The position numbers and the translations under genes are program-made. Below, one piece after another: positions 46,248 to 57,414 of a stretch of 64,000 nt of DNA (position 1 is its first letter; every line of letters begins with the position of its first letter). Source of the DNA: Coniferiporia sulphurascens. Its lineage: Eukaryota; Basidiomycota; Agaricomycetes; Hymenochaetales; Hymenochaetaceae. The stretch spans positions 496,001 through 560,000 of the forward strand of contig NBBA01000019.1 in NCBI GenBank assembly GCA_002794785.1. Direction: 5' to 3'. The notes beneath the pieces are model-generated. The model was not told the origin of the DNA. It did no database searches and saw nothing but the letters and a program-made list of their open reading frames with translations.

Positions 46248-47711
46248 ATGGCGCTCAACATGCTAAGCGTCTGGACGTCTAGGTCGATGGCAACAAAGCA
46301 AGCCGAACCACTGAACGTCGAGCCCATTAACATCGAGGCCGATAATGCAGATAACGAGAGGCCAGTCGATGTAAATGCCGTTGCGCCAGTCGAGGGCGAA
46401 GTAGCGTCGCTTCAGGTAGAGGAGACAGCGGCAGAGACCGCGCCTGCCACCCCCAGACTCGAGGCTACGATGGAACAAAGCGCAAATCCAGACCGACCCC
46501 CTAGTAACCAAAAGCGTTTCTCATTCCGATCTATCGGGCTTTTCAATAGCCAGACAAACTCCGTCACTCACGAACAAGATGCTACCGAGCGTCGGAAGGC
46601 TGGAGAAGCCGCGAAGCGCGCGTCCTTATCTATGCCTTCCTTTTCACCGGGTTCGCGTGCAGCAGACAATCGTGTCCAGAAGAACGCACTTGCGGTACAG
46701 AGACTGATAGTAGGGCCTGATTCTAGCTCCCCTGGGGGTGCGAAGGCGGGCCAAGTTTCGCGCGCACAGCTCACAAAGATAAAGTCCGAGCTCATGCAGC
46801 CGAAGTCCGCGAATAAACTGATTGCCAAGATTCGCGTACTTCCCATACTCGAAGAACCGACCGCCAGTGGGAACTCTGATGCTAAACCAGTCACGGCGAA
46901 GACAAGCGGTCCGATTCATGCCGTTTGTCTCGAAAGTAACGAGGCTGAGATGAAGGAGGAGCACTTCTCAAAGCTCGGAACAGCCTCCGTTGCCACTGCC
47001 AGCCTTGATGCTCTTGCCGCCTTGTTTGAGGAGATGCACATCGTAGATCTCCTTTCAGCGCCAGATCTCGGTTTCGGACAGCCAGGCGATGGCGTCGGCC
47101 TCCTTGCGGGCGCAGTACCCACCGCAGAGACCGTCATCGAGGGCATAGAAAAGCTCACACCACAGCTCATGGCGCTCGGATACGCAACGGGGAAGGCCAT
47201 CCTCCCGGACCACACAAATGTTCATCCGCCTGTGGATCGCATGTCCGTAATCACGTATTGGTGGGGACTTGAGCTTTGTTTGCCTCCACCAACGCTCTCG
47301 CACCTCGATTCCGCCGACAACATTACTCACGAAGTCGTCAACTTCCTCACCGCATTTGCAGTTATGAACGACGGCGTGCGCGAAATCTTGCCGTTCGTGC
47401 GCTATATCAGCCAGTTCGTTGACTTTGAATTCAAGGCAATCAAAGCGCAGAACGAAGGAAAGGGTGTCGTATGCGCCGCGACCTGGATCATGCCGGCTGC
47501 GATGGTACCAAGGCCTTGGGATTTCCCAGACGCCCCTGCCGCCGTTGGCAGGAAGGACGAACGTAGTGCTGCTGACGCGCCTCGCACCGGACAAGGGGTC
47601 GCTGAAGATATTATGCCAGCTTCCAGTGGTCTTCTGCCAACACTTGTTGTCACACCTCCCTCTATCATAAAGGGAGGTGCTGTGCCTGAGACCTCGGAAG
47701 GAGCCAAGTAA
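46248..47711 (+). CDS. Uncharacterised intracellular protein
   Basis: An intronless 487-residue frame, which is unusual beside such intron-rich neighbours. I do not recognise the family. Residues 1-190 are polar and low complexity, with a basic patch 'QKRFSFRSIGLF' and a helical stretch 'ATERRKAGEAAKRASL'. Residues 225-400 look globular and alpha-helical: 'MKEEHFSKLGTASVATASL', 'LAALFEEMHIVDLL', 'ELCLPPPTLSHL', 'FLTAFAVMNDGVREILPFVR'. There is no signal peptide or membrane segment. The upstream in-frame ATG at 46191 lies in the pyrimidine-rich leader, so the start at 46248 ('caatggcg') is preferred. Confidence 0.75.
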   Translation: MALNMLSVWTSRSMATKQAEPLNVEPINIEADNADNERPVDVNAVAPVEGEVASLQVEETAAETAPATPRLEATMEQSANPDRPPSNQKRFSFRSIGLFNSQTNSVTHEQDATERRKAGEAAKRASLSMPSFSPGSRAADNRVQKNALAVQRLIVGPDSSSPGGAKAGQVSRAQLTKIKSELMQPKSANKLIAKIRVLPILEEPTASGNSDAKPVTAKTSGPIHAVCLESNEAEMKEEHFSKLGTASVATASLDALAALFEEMHIVDLLSAPDLGFGQPGDGVGLLAGAVPTAETVIEGIEKLTPQLMALGYATGKAILPDHTNVHPPVDRMSVITYWWGLELCLPPPTLSHLDSADNITHEVVNFLTAFAVMNDGVREILPFVRYISQFVDFEFKAIKAQNEGKGVVCAATWIMPAAMVPRPWDFPDAPAAVGRKDERSAADAPRTGQGVAEDIMPASSGLLPTLVVTPPSIIKGGAVPETSEGAK

Positions 47712-48099
47712 TTTTAATCACCTGTACTGCTTTTGTTATTCTCGTGTCTTTTCTTATACCCGGACTTTTTTTCTTACGATTCGTAACGACCATGACGAAA
47801 TCCTTTATGACCTTCCTCAGAACTGTGTACTCATATGTACCCATCAAGCCTGTTTTGCCTTGCCGAGAGTGCATGTTCTAGCCAATAATATCCTGTGCGA
47901 GTTTACGCGCGTCTTCGAATTTATGATTTCGTACACGTCTGCTTCTTGCTCACTAATGCTCGGCTTTGGGCGGCCATGCGGCCGAATGGCGAAAGCCTTA
48001 AGTATGACTTGAGGCTCCTTCTTGTACCACATTCCGGTGTGCGGCACTAGTACTGACTCGGACTTTCGGTCTAGTCTCAGACTCCTCCGCTGACTATAG
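47712..48099. other. Intergenic stretch upstream of SSU1-like gene
   Basis: 3' flank of the 46248 gene and promoter of the SSU1-like gene. No element recognised. Confidence 0.45.
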
Positions 48100-49693
48100 A
48101 TGCCGTTCAAGTTCAAGTTGGTTGACCGAAAAGACCGCAAGCCCCTTAAAGAGCGTGTAAGGTACGCCGACGACGATCCTTCCCTATCATGACGGTTGCT
48201 AATATTTCACCGAAGGCGCTTCACTCCGGCCTGGCATGCGGTCAATATGGGTGCGTTATGTTCAAGTTTCTCAATTTAAAAAACTTCAACTCGTCAGCTC
48301 GTCCTTACTCGACTCTGAACAGGTACCGGTGCTATCTCCATCCTTTTTCATAATTTTCCCTATGGCACTGCCGACCGTGGCATGCAAATAGTTGCCTTTT
48401 TCTTTCTCATGCTCAACTTTGCTCTCTTTATTATCATCACTGGTTTTGGAGTTACGCGGTATACGACCTTCCGCGGTCTCTGGGCGTCCATGCTCCGCCA
48501 TCCCGTCGCGAGTTTATATATCGGCTGCTTTCCTATGGGCCTTGCTACGATCATTATCGCAGCGGCCGGGATCGTCTACAATTATTTTGGATTCGGCGGT
48601 AGCAGGTTCCTCTACGTTCTGTGGGGGCTGTGGTGGCTCGACGTTGCGGTCTCGCTTGTCATATGTTTCGGACAGCTTCATATAATGTGAGTGTAGCCAT
48701 TTATTCACTGCTTCTACTTCCCTCTCGTATTATTATTATTTATCTGACGCGCTCCCAGGTTCACTCTCCAGACACAGGAGGTTTCTGTAATGACGATGAT
48801 CTGGGTTTTGCCTATCGTTACACTCACCGTCGCTGCGTCCGCAGGCGCCGTAGTTGCCCAAAGCCTCATTTCGATCGACATCTCGCGTGCGCGCCTCACC
48901 CTCGCAGTATGCACAACAATCGTTACCATCGGCATCGCACTTGCGTTGGCCCTGTACACCATTTACCTCTACCGCCTGATCGTGTACGGACTCCCAGAGG
49001 GCACCAAGATCTTCACTGTGTTCCTGCCGCTCGGCCCGCTCGGGCAGGCTGGCTTCGCGTACCTCGTACTCGGAGAGGTTTGCAGAGATCTGTTCCCGTT
49101 GCAAGGCACTTCACCAGCAAATATTTTCATGAATGAGTTGACGCCGCACGTGCTGTATGCATTAGCGTGGGTAATCAGCTTCGCCTTATGGGGCCTGGCA
49201 ACGTTCTGGCTTATCCTAGCCTTCGTTGCTTTGGGCGACACATTGTTGGTGAAGAAGACGTCTTTGCCTTTCCAACTTTCGTTCTGGGGCATGATTTTTC
49301 CGAACGCAAGTGGTGATACTTCATTTCCTTTAAGACGTGTCTAACAAACCTTGTTCACCAATTCAGGGAGTTTACGCCAACTTGACTATCCAGCTAGCAG
49401 GAACGATTGATTCTAGGATTCTGCGGATCTGGGGCTCGATATACGCTTGCTTCACACTGCTTCTGTGGATATTCGCGGCATGCCTAACGCTGCCAGCTGT
49501 ATGGGACGGATCGATTTTCGAGTCCCCGTGTATTGCGTGGCCAGAGACGAGCGAGACCTTGGCTGAGGCCACTACGCGCAGAAGCAACGCGTCCGGGGAG
49601 ATTTCGCTGGTAGCGGCACAAGACGTTAATAATCCTGACATGCATTCCCTCAGAAGGAGTCCGCACCCAATCTCTGAGGGAAAGTCACAGTAG
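48100..49693 (+). CDS. SSU1: SSU1-like sulfite efflux pump (TDT/SLAC1 family)
   Basis: Plasma-membrane transporter of the tellurite-resistance/dicarboxylate family; fungal members export sulfite, others carry malate. Exons 48100-48161, 48216-48250, 48323-48686, 48759-49305 and 49367-49693 give 444 residues. The entry motif 'RRFTPAWHAVNMGTGAIS' spans the first three exons. About ten hydrophobic helices follow, for example 'IVAFFFLMLNFALFIIITGF', 'LYIGCFPMGLATIIIAAAG' and 'LAWVISFALWGLATFWLIL', with 'FNLSFWGMIFPNGVYA'-type sequence before the last helices. The C-terminal tail is polar. The fourth intron has a GC donor ('gcaagt'), the only choice that keeps the frame. Substrate (sulfite rather than malate) is inferred from similarity to SSU1 and is not certain. 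Confidence 0.88.
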
Positions 49694-50296
49694 ATCGAGA
49701 ATGTATTTGCTGAAGGCATCTTTATATTTAGGCGAATTTCGTCGACTGCAGTAGGATATTTGGGCCATTGAATGGCTATGCTTTGATATTGTATAGTGTA
49801 TCATCAGAATGCCTTCCGTATCTTGGTTGCACACACCTTTACGAATTGATTTGATTTCTGCCTAAAGGTCTTCACCGTAAATACCAAACAAACGAAGCAG
49901 ACCAGTGCTCTGTCTGTGACGCGTTAAACTGGCCTTGGTAGGTGCCTAGTCAACAGGAGCTTCAATAATCATGGCCAATTTCATTCATTGAGAGATGGTC
50001 ATCAATTGACAGATAATGCAGATACCCAGTAGCATATACATTCGAGGCTTGATGTCTATCATTCCATAATACAAATTTCCGCCCTATTCCATGTCCCAAT
50101 CCCTCATGCGGAGATGTTTCCAGTGCAATAAAAAACAGTCTGAGCTAGTCACCGTCCATACATAAAGCGCAGCTGAGAATAAAATCTTCAAGACAGAGCA
50201 GACAAGTTCTCAGGACACAAGAACACGAATCTGATGAGCAATAGGATGCCAAAGTCACGGGTAGAGTATCCAGAAGGACCAGTTTGACCATCCACA
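49694..50296. other. Tail-to-tail intergenic stretch
   Basis: AT-rich 3' flanks; nothing recognised. Confidence 0.5.
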
Positions 50297-50566
50297 CTAG
50301 CCAGACGGGGGGGTTCCGGTCGCATCGGCGGCGGGTTGAGCCTCGAGGACGTTGGGAGGGGGCGACTGAGGAGGCGAGGACGGTGCCTGGTCAGCTCCTG
50401 CCTGAGGGATATTTGAAGGAACATTTCCAGTGCTGAAATCTGCGTTTCGGAGCTGCCTTTTGAATCCACGTGTGCGAGATCTGGCGCTGGCCTCTGGTGA
50501 AACGGCGGAGGCGGAAACTAGGACGAGGAGAGAGACGAGGCAGAGGATTTTGCTAATCGCAGGCAT
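50297..50566 (-). CDS. Small putative secreted protein, proline-rich, cysteine-poor
   Basis: Intronless 89-residue frame. Residues 1-20 form a good signal peptide ('ISKILCLVSLLVLVSASA'). The mature part has a dibasic 'GFKRQ' that could be a Kex2 site, then Asn/Gln/Pro-rich low-complexity sequence. Only the signal peptide contains a cysteine, so this is not a typical disulfide-rich effector. The ORF extends upstream in frame but that part is C/T-rich leader; the start at 50566 places the signal peptide first. I cannot name a family. Confidence 0.55.
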   Translation of the reverse strand: MPAISKILCLVSLLVLVSASAVSPEASARSRTRGFKRQLRNADFSTGNVPSNIPQAGADQAPSSPPQSPPPNVLEAQPAADATGTPPSG

Positions 50567-50784
50567 ATTACGTTGTAGGGCTTGAAAGAGTGGCGTGTAG
50601 ATATGGCTTGGATGCGACGAAGGTGCAGGTGGTGGTGGTAGTAAAGAAAGATGTTTTCGCGAGTTATTCAGCCACTGGCAAGTGATATAGGTGCGCGTGG
50701 CTGACTGTGACACTTGCGTGACTGTATGCGTGACATGCCCGCCGGTAATTCACTATTGGCTGGCAGCCAACTCCTGCTCAAGCC

Positions 50785-53044
50785 ATGCCGGTGCGTGCAA
50801 GGCCACTCTCCGAATCAATACGCATACATGGAAAGAGTACCAGTGAATATGGCAGCAATGTGTGCGCTCTAATCACAATTTCAGCTTTCGCCCCGTATAC
50901 TGACGTGTCAGAAGCATTTCCCCGGTGCGTACACCGAGCGACCGCGATTATGACTGGTTTAGTATTGGAAGGCGACCAGCGAAGCAGAAAAAGCCCAATG
51001 GCTTGAACAGCCGTATGGCCCAAATGCTCCATCGTGCCAACACCTCGTATACCGAGGCCCTCTTGTCGTCTGGTGCAAAACGCTCGCGAGTCTCGTCCAA
51101 CGACGCGTCATCGTCGTCTGTCGTCAGCTTTGAAGCACCTCGAACTCCAGTTGATGCCATTCACGACGCTTTTAACGGAAATAGTCTGGGAAGCGGGTTC
51201 AGCGTTATCAAGGCCAGCAGCTCGTCGGACGTCCAGAGTACGACTTCGTTCCCTAAAAATAAGTTACCTTCCTGGCGAGACGGAGCAAATGGCCCCGACT
51301 CTTCTACACAAAAGGTATGGATTTTACGGACCTGTATTTGAGTATCGGAAAACTTGAATGGAGACCACAGCCGCGAGTACTCCCTGGATGGCTTTTTCAT
51401 ACGTTCTCTACTCTGGAGCCAGGATATCCCCTTCGTGATTTCGTGTCTGACCATGAGCCAGAACACGATCACGGGCAACTACAAGAATTCAACTCGTACG
51501 ATAATACTCATCAAAATGATACTCAGGCTGAGAATGACGATGGTGTCTTTGCTTTCGCTCCTCCTATCGCAGGCTCTCTGGGAAACGAGGAAGACACGAC
51601 TACGTCTGAGCATGAATGCGATTACTTTGTTCCAGACGACAGCCTTGGCTATGACGTTGTTCAGGACGTTGCTCAAGAAATCCGCCCCTTTGCTCAGCCC
51701 GGACCTTTTGTGAATAAATCCGTGCACTTCCTGACGCCAGCCCGCAGCCCTCTATTTCCAGTTTCTAACTCAAACCCTGCTGAAAATCATCTTCGCTCGT
51801 CTTCGCCCCTCGCCACTCGAACTCACGACCATTTGACCAATTTGAACCCTTTTGTTACGCCTGGCCCGGCTTTTCGGTTCTCCGTATCTGCACTAAATCC
51901 TAATCTCTACACCAGTGTCACAGACACGACTGAAAATGAAGATATTTCATTCGCCCTTCATGACGCTTCTTCTGATTCTCTGACACTTGCTGACGACACC
52001 AAATCCGTCGACGATGACTCTACTAAGATGTTCGACCCAAATTTCGCAACTCACGACATGGACCTTTACCTCAACCTGGAACATCAAAGACCGTTTTCGA
52101 CGCCCGGACCTATCTTCTGTGCTCCGCCTACTGTGTACTTTAATTCGCCAACTGAAGATCCTTCTCCCTATGACGACGTTGAACTCGAATTTGAAAACAA
52201 GCTGACGAATGTCTCGCGTTTCGTAACCAGACACCACACTGAAATAGCCAACAATATAGAGGATGAATCTGGGACGGCCAACGATTACAGAAATCTCACA
52301 AATGATAACTTCACTCTCGACGCATTGAGCACCCTGCGAGGCGTACTTCGAACGGATGGAACACCCGTGATGCAAACTCCAGTCCGGAAAGTTCCAACTC
52401 CGGTACACGCAATCGAGCTCAGCTCTTCGTCTCCCTACGTGCGTATCGCTTTCGCAGACGACCTTGGAACCGTGCCAGAATCCGCGCCGGACTGGTCTCT
52501 CTCAACGCAGCACAACGTCTTTACTACTCCCAATATGGGTCCACGTAACATTCCCTACACCGGTACCGATGTGCCCGCCGTTCCGTGCACCCCGCCCCCG
52601 AAACCTCCTTCAGCGAAAGGTCGACAAATGAAAGGACCCAATGCTGAGTCCCTCGAGCCAGTCAAGGACGTGCCGGCGTCGACATCACCGGGTACGAAGA
52701 AGACCACGGCAACGACCGTATCGAAGCCGACGAAGTTTCGACCTGCATTTGCACCCGCGCCAGGAATCTACCTTTCTCCTTTACGCAGCGAAGATGACGC
52801 CGAGTTAATCCCTGTTCGTAGTGTCCGAAAAGGGGTCTGTGAGGACGAGGTGAGCTCTTGTCGTTTACCCCGCTGTGGTATAAACATGTTTTGACCCGCT
52901 CTTGAATTGAAGCCATTGGGTGCGGGTGGTATGGCGCCAAAGTCGAGAGCAAACATGGTGACTACGGAAACTAACGACGAGACTGACATTTGGAAGTTGT
53001 CGGAAGGGTCGGACGACGACTCGATCGAAGAGTGGGGGACTTGA
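50785..53044 (+). CDS. Uncharacterised, largely disordered protein with PGP repeats
   Basis: Exons 50785-50861, 50915-51314, 51371-52849 and 52913-53044 join to 695 residues. I do not recognise the family. The first 160 residues hold 'RTPSDRDYDWFSIGRRPAKQ' and a Ser-rich run with 'SFEAPRTPVDAIHDAF'. The large third exon is acidic and Ser/Thr/Pro-rich, and contains three repeats of the form P-F-x-x-P-G-P-x-F (about residues 264, 318 and 399). Several S/T-P sites invite proline-directed phosphorylation. The end is acidic: 'SEGSDDDSIEEWGT'. No membrane segment or signal peptide. The first junction was chosen because only donor 'gtgcgc' restores the frame. Confidence 0.66.
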
Positions 53045-53259
53045 TATCCTGGATAGAAAAAGTTTAATTCCAATTATAACAGTACAGCAACATGTCTAGG
53101 GAATAAATTATCAGATAGCAATTCCAGCAAGCTTGACGAGCAACTCCAAAGCGACACCCCAAATTCAAATAAAAAAGATCCCCCCGCTAAGCATTGAAGA
53201 CTCTGTCTTCTTGAGTCCATGAGGACAGCCGCTTTGAACGGCGGGACCCAGCCCCCGTT

Positions 53260-54247
53260 CTACCACCCCACATCGCCACCTCTGTACTCCTCGACTTCCA
53301 CACGCGTGGTGCCCCGACTCTTCCGTAACACATGTCGCTCCAAGTCGTAGACCTCATATGAATCGCGAGCCAGCCGCATCGCGCGGATGTGATCTGGGCG
53401 TGAGTTCGCAGCCGCTGCGTGCGCGCGCGACTGCCATATGCACGTCGCGAGATTGAGTCCTGTGGTTGGGTCCGGAACACCGTACCAGTACATGAGGAGC
53501 TGTGTACGAGGGAATGTGTTAAGAATGAAAGAAATATGCAGGAGAGCCAGCGCAAGTGCTTACCCCTCCATTCTGAACGGCCTCTTCGTGAGCCTTCTTG
53601 TCCGCCTCGTAAAGTGCTAAAAGAAACAGAAGAAAAATGCATTATTCACCGGCTATTCGCGACTCCGAGCAGACGAAAGGGGGTTTACCATCGCCGTCGC
53701 TGCCTTCTTTTCTTCGCGATCGAAACGCCACACAGTACCATTCACGCTCCTCTCCCTCCGGGAGCCGGAGCTCGGCCCAGTTGAACGCGTCCGCATAGGG
53801 CGTAGCCGCGTACTTTTCCGAGAGAGGCCGAAAGTAGTGCAGTGCGCGGTGCAGCGAGAGCGAGACAGGGTCGATTGCAGGCAGTCGAGTCTCTGTGGTC
53901 AAGACAGCTGGAGGTGGCGTCGCCTGCTCTGCATCTGCAGGGGGTCCGGACTCAGGGTCCGAGGGGGTGTACGCAGGCGCAGACGAGGAAGGGAGGGACG
54001 AGATGAGAGGGGGAAGGTAGAGAACGGGGTGCACAGGGTGGACGATAGAGTCCTTGGTGAAGGTTGGCTGTTCGTGCGGATCTCGGTGTACATAGGGCGG
54101 CGGAGGACTCGAGCCTTTCTCAGAGCGTAGTTTCTCTAGCAGCTGTACCGACGGGTGGTCGGGCACTGAAAACTTGGGTGGAGGAGCCTTTTCATCTAGC
54201 TTTCTAAGTGCATTCAGATCCCCAGATGGGAGTAGAGACGTAGGCAT
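53260..54247 (-). CDS. UPF0644-like conserved fungal protein
   Basis: Exons 54247-53689, 53616-53564 and 53499-53260 give 283 residues. The N-terminal 130 residues are proline-rich. The conserved region starts about residue 140 ('LSLHRALHYFRPLSEKYAAT') and includes 'EWYCVAFRSRRKEGSDGDG', 'LYEADKKAHEEAVQNGG' and 'LLMYWYGVPDPTTGLNLATC' followed by 'IWQSRAHAA', which I recall from the ascomycete UPF0644 family. Function is unknown; the block has conserved Trp, Tyr and Cys but no catalytic signature that I recognise. The 53-nt middle exon is bounded by clear GT-AG sites. Confidence 0.72.
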
Positions 54248-54935
54248 TTGCTAGAGCTTCAATACTAGTGCGGCCTTTCCAGTGAGGGGGGACGTAAAGG
54301 ATGCGGGGAAAACTTATTTTTGCACAGTCGTGTTATAACCGAGCCATACGCAAGATGTCGCGATACAGGCGTCGATCGCGTGGACAATAAAACTGCGGCT
54401 GAGGGATCATGCATACCACTATTGCGCGAGCCCCGATAATTTTCAAGCCGCTTCCGGCGACGATGACGTGATTTTGCGCCTTCATTTTTTTTCGCAGTGT
54501 AAGGCACCTTTGGAGGATCCAAGAGTAACCGGCCGCAGGTCAAGGAGAAACCATTTGAGATGAAAGGTGGTAGCAGAGTGGCTGTAGAGAAAGTTAGTGA
54601 AAGAGAAACAAACATTGTGGTAGACGATGCTGCCAGTGGCAATTCGCGTTCCAAATTAGAATCACCGCAAAACGCCGATGCCTAAAACCGAGTTATGAAT
54701 CCTACCCGCTCACGGAAAGACAATACTTTCTCTGCTTTCAAAGTGCGCAGAAACGCAGTGTATCAATTGCATGAGGAAAATGACTGGCTTGCATTTGGAG
54801 CTAGACAGAACACGCAGCGTCTCTAAAAATGTACCAAACCGCGCTCTCCGACCGAACTTCCACATTCTAAAAGGGTTCCAAATCCGAACGGGAGAATCAA
54901 CCCGGACTCTGCACCCCAAACCGCGGACACGCCGT
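54248..54935. other. Intergenic, no gene supported
   Basis: Upstream of the UPF0644-like gene and 3' flank of the complex I gene. Short frames on the minus strand have no support. Confidence 0.45.
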
Positions 54936-55609
54936 TCATCGCACTAAGATCATTGGGAAGTACGAGTGCGGGTCATGCGGTGCGTCCGGCGCGTTCTCGG
55001 GCTTCCAGCGCTTGTAGGAGGTTGGAGGTATCGGTGGCAGGCGTGATTCCGAATACGCCTTCCGTGCACTCGAAATCGTCGCAATGGCCGCTGTGAGGTC
55101 GACGGCAGGTGCTCGTGTTGCAGGAACGGAAGCACCTTCCGCAGCAGCGGCTGGCTGACCGTCAGCGGGGGCACCGACGCTAAATAAACAGCTGTGTTAT
55201 CAGAGAGACAGACTTGTGAACAGTGCAAGGTAGATAGATACGTACGCAGGCTGCTCAGGGGATTGGAGAAGGAATGTTGAGAGCTCATCCTGGGTGACGA
55301 CGGAGAGTTGTGGGTAAGCCCGCCGCACGTCGCGCTTCCAGTACGGGTTCTGCGCAGGGTCAGAAGCTATCCAACACGAACATTCAACTCTTCAGCACTT
55401 TCGCAGAAACTAAACGAAGACACACCCTTGGTTGCGGGTGTCGCGTACTTCTCCGGTCTCGAGGCCGGTTGGGGATACCTGTTAACGTCGGGAAGCGGGA
55501 GACCGCTGGAGATTTCTGGGTTGATAACAACCGTGTCGCGGAGTTTCTTCCAGAACCCCTTGGGGCTGAGATGGTAAAGTGTGTGCTCCGCCGCTTTCTT
55601 CGTCGCCAT
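54936..55609 (-). CDS. Mitochondrial complex I accessory subunit, NDUFA7/B14.5a-like
   Basis: Exons 55609-55426, 55366-55246 and 55179-54936 give 182 residues. The pattern 'INPEISSGLPLPDVNRYP', then 'ASRPEKYATPATKASDPAQN' and 'PYWKRDVRRAYPQLSVVTQ', with a distal 'PTSYKRWKPE', parallels the B14.5a subunit (there 'YQEISKRTQPPPKLPVGP', 'YYCTRDGRRESVPPS', 'PIKRWE'). A fungal version is known as NUZM. The middle is Ala/Pro-rich linker. The basic N-terminus 'MATKKAAEHTLYHLSPKGFW' may serve in import. The identification is by remembered motif order only, so moderate confidence. Confidence 0.6.
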
Positions 55610-55819
55610 CGTTGAGGACGTCCAGCACGGCGAGCAGCCAACGCTTTACACGTATGTACCAATTTGGTGTGCGAATCCCACGGCTTGTTTGGTAGAGGCG
55701 TCATGACTAAACACACTTTTTCAAAAGTTAAGTTGACGACCACTACTAACGATGCTGGTGGTGTATCACACCTGGACACTTGGGAAGGCACGACGAAATT
55801 TGATAGTTGGCCTTTACTC

Positions 55820-56600
55820 TGTAAAACCCTCCCTATCTGTTTTCATCGTTCTTTAAATTTGGTCAACCTTTGGTCCCCCTCCGCTTAGTAGGAAACTCTT
55901 CCGAGTCGGCAGGTACTTGGAGTCTTTGGAGAGATACTCCACAATCCGCTTCGCTGCCTGCTCGTGACTTTTACCTCGCTATACTGAAAGCTTTCGTACC
56001 GGTATATTATGCAAATTTTAAAACGATGGACCTTCTCGCTGGCGTCCAGTTGGAGTTTGTTTGCCTCCCATAATCCTGTCACCAACTCTTGGACCACATT
56101 CTCGCCGTACATCTGGTCCATACTCACTCTCCTGGAGAGCTTCTTACGTGGCTTCTTTCGCGTTAGCTTTCAAAGTCTTCTCCTTCCGCACATGATCGTT
56201 ATCGTTTTGCAAAAGGTGGCGAGCGAGTCAGCCTTCTTTCATCTCCTCAACCCTGCTGACCAAACTGTGCATCATGTCCCGATATTAACCTCGTCCAGGA
56301 TATCGTTTATCTTGAAGACTGATTGTACTCGCGTTATTAATCAAACCTTTTGTTGACAGACTAACTCTACGTTTCTAGGAACTCGTGCCTACATTCGCGT
56401 ACGACTTACTAATGGCTCCGAGTCGAAGTAAGGGGCTGCCTCACAAAAGAGCTCAAGTGAAACTGTAACTAAAATACTGCGGTACGTTCAAATCAATATT
56501 GCTTACCACGTCCCAACGTAGATCCATTCCGACGGTAGCTCGGCCATTGGCAGTAGCACGGAAGAACCGTATACACGTCATCGTGTCCCCAGGTAAAATA
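55820..56600 (-). CDS. Probable unidentified intron-rich gene (boundaries uncertain)
   Basis: No single long frame, but the minus strand shows short coding-like blocks with splice signals. These include an ATG near 56580 opening 'MTCIRFFRATANGRATVGMD' up to a 'gtaagc' donor at about 56504. Further on are 'LVSRVEEMKEG', a basic stretch 'RKEKTLKANAKEA', then 'MDQMYGENVVQELVTGLWEA' with 'NKLQLDASEK', and finally 'AAKRIVEYLSKDSKYLPTRK' with 'SFLLSGGGPKVDQI' and a stop near 55857. Helical, lysine/glutamate-rich sequence suggests a small coiled-coil protein. I could not join all blocks in one frame, so this may also be a decayed gene. Confidence 0.35.
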
Positions 56601-56813
56601 GAGCACCAAGTAAGGGCGAAAACACTATATTTCTAATAACATCGCGGAGCGAAGCCTACAAAAACGAGAACATAGTGTGCATTACAAGATCTGATACAGC
56701 CCAAACAACATGATCACAAAAAATCCCAAATTACAGCCGTAGACCACATTCCCCTTTACAGTTTCAACAGCTTTCCAGAGGAAAAAACCCTGATAATTGC
56801 TACGCCGCTCGCT

Positions 56814-57414
56814 TTAGCAGGATTTTTCGCACATGAAAGCCGCAATGAGGTCGTTCCAGGGGTTGCTTGTGGATAGACCGCCGGTCGCGTCGCCCGGGTA
56901 GTTGAACTCCCAGCTTGCCTCGCTGCACTCAGGCTCTCTAGAAATTCGGACGGGAAGAAATCAGTATGGCTGATTATTACTCAATGGGGGATGGAATGCT
57001 TACTGGTATCCTGTTTTAAGAATGAAGATCGAACGATACCTAACAGTTAGGTTTTATGAAGAAATGAAGGATATGCGCAGCGCACCGAAGCAAGTCGTGC
57101 ATTTGTCCGGGCCAAAGCTGGAGATCTTGTCGGCCCAGTCCGAGCCGAGGACGATGCATTCTTCAAGCGGCTGGACGGCGTACCCGCAGGTGCCTTCCCA
57201 GTTGAGGTCCGTGCAGATGTACACGCCACCAACGGTGCGTTTCTATTACAAAAGCATAAAAAAGGAGTTAACGACAATCGTCGGGCAGGTAGAAAATGGA
57301 TGGAACCTCGAGCGAGTCAGCAGCAGGTGCAGGAGCGGGGGACGCAGCTGTTCCAGTGGAGAGCGCAATGAGGGCGACAGCAACCAAGTTTGAAAAGGAG
57401 AGGGAGAACTGCAT
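56814..57414 (-). CDS. Crystallin-like small secreted protein, paralog 1
   Basis: Exons 57414-57307, 57242-57086, 57010-57004 and 56937-56814 give 131 residues. A signal peptide covers about residues 1-24 and ends in 'TGTAASPAPAP'. A short propeptide ends at 'SLEKR', a Kex2 site formed across intron 1. The mature domain begins 'TVGGVYICTDLNWEGTCGYA' and resembles fungal secreted proteins with a beta/gamma-crystallin-like 'GGVYxCTDxNxxGxC' start. It ends 'PWNDLIAAFMCEKSC', with seven cysteines in the mature chain. The third exon is 7 nt ('GATACCA'). Compared with paralog 2 the propeptide is about 32 residues shorter. Role unknown; such proteins are often effectors or wall-associated. Confidence 0.82.
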
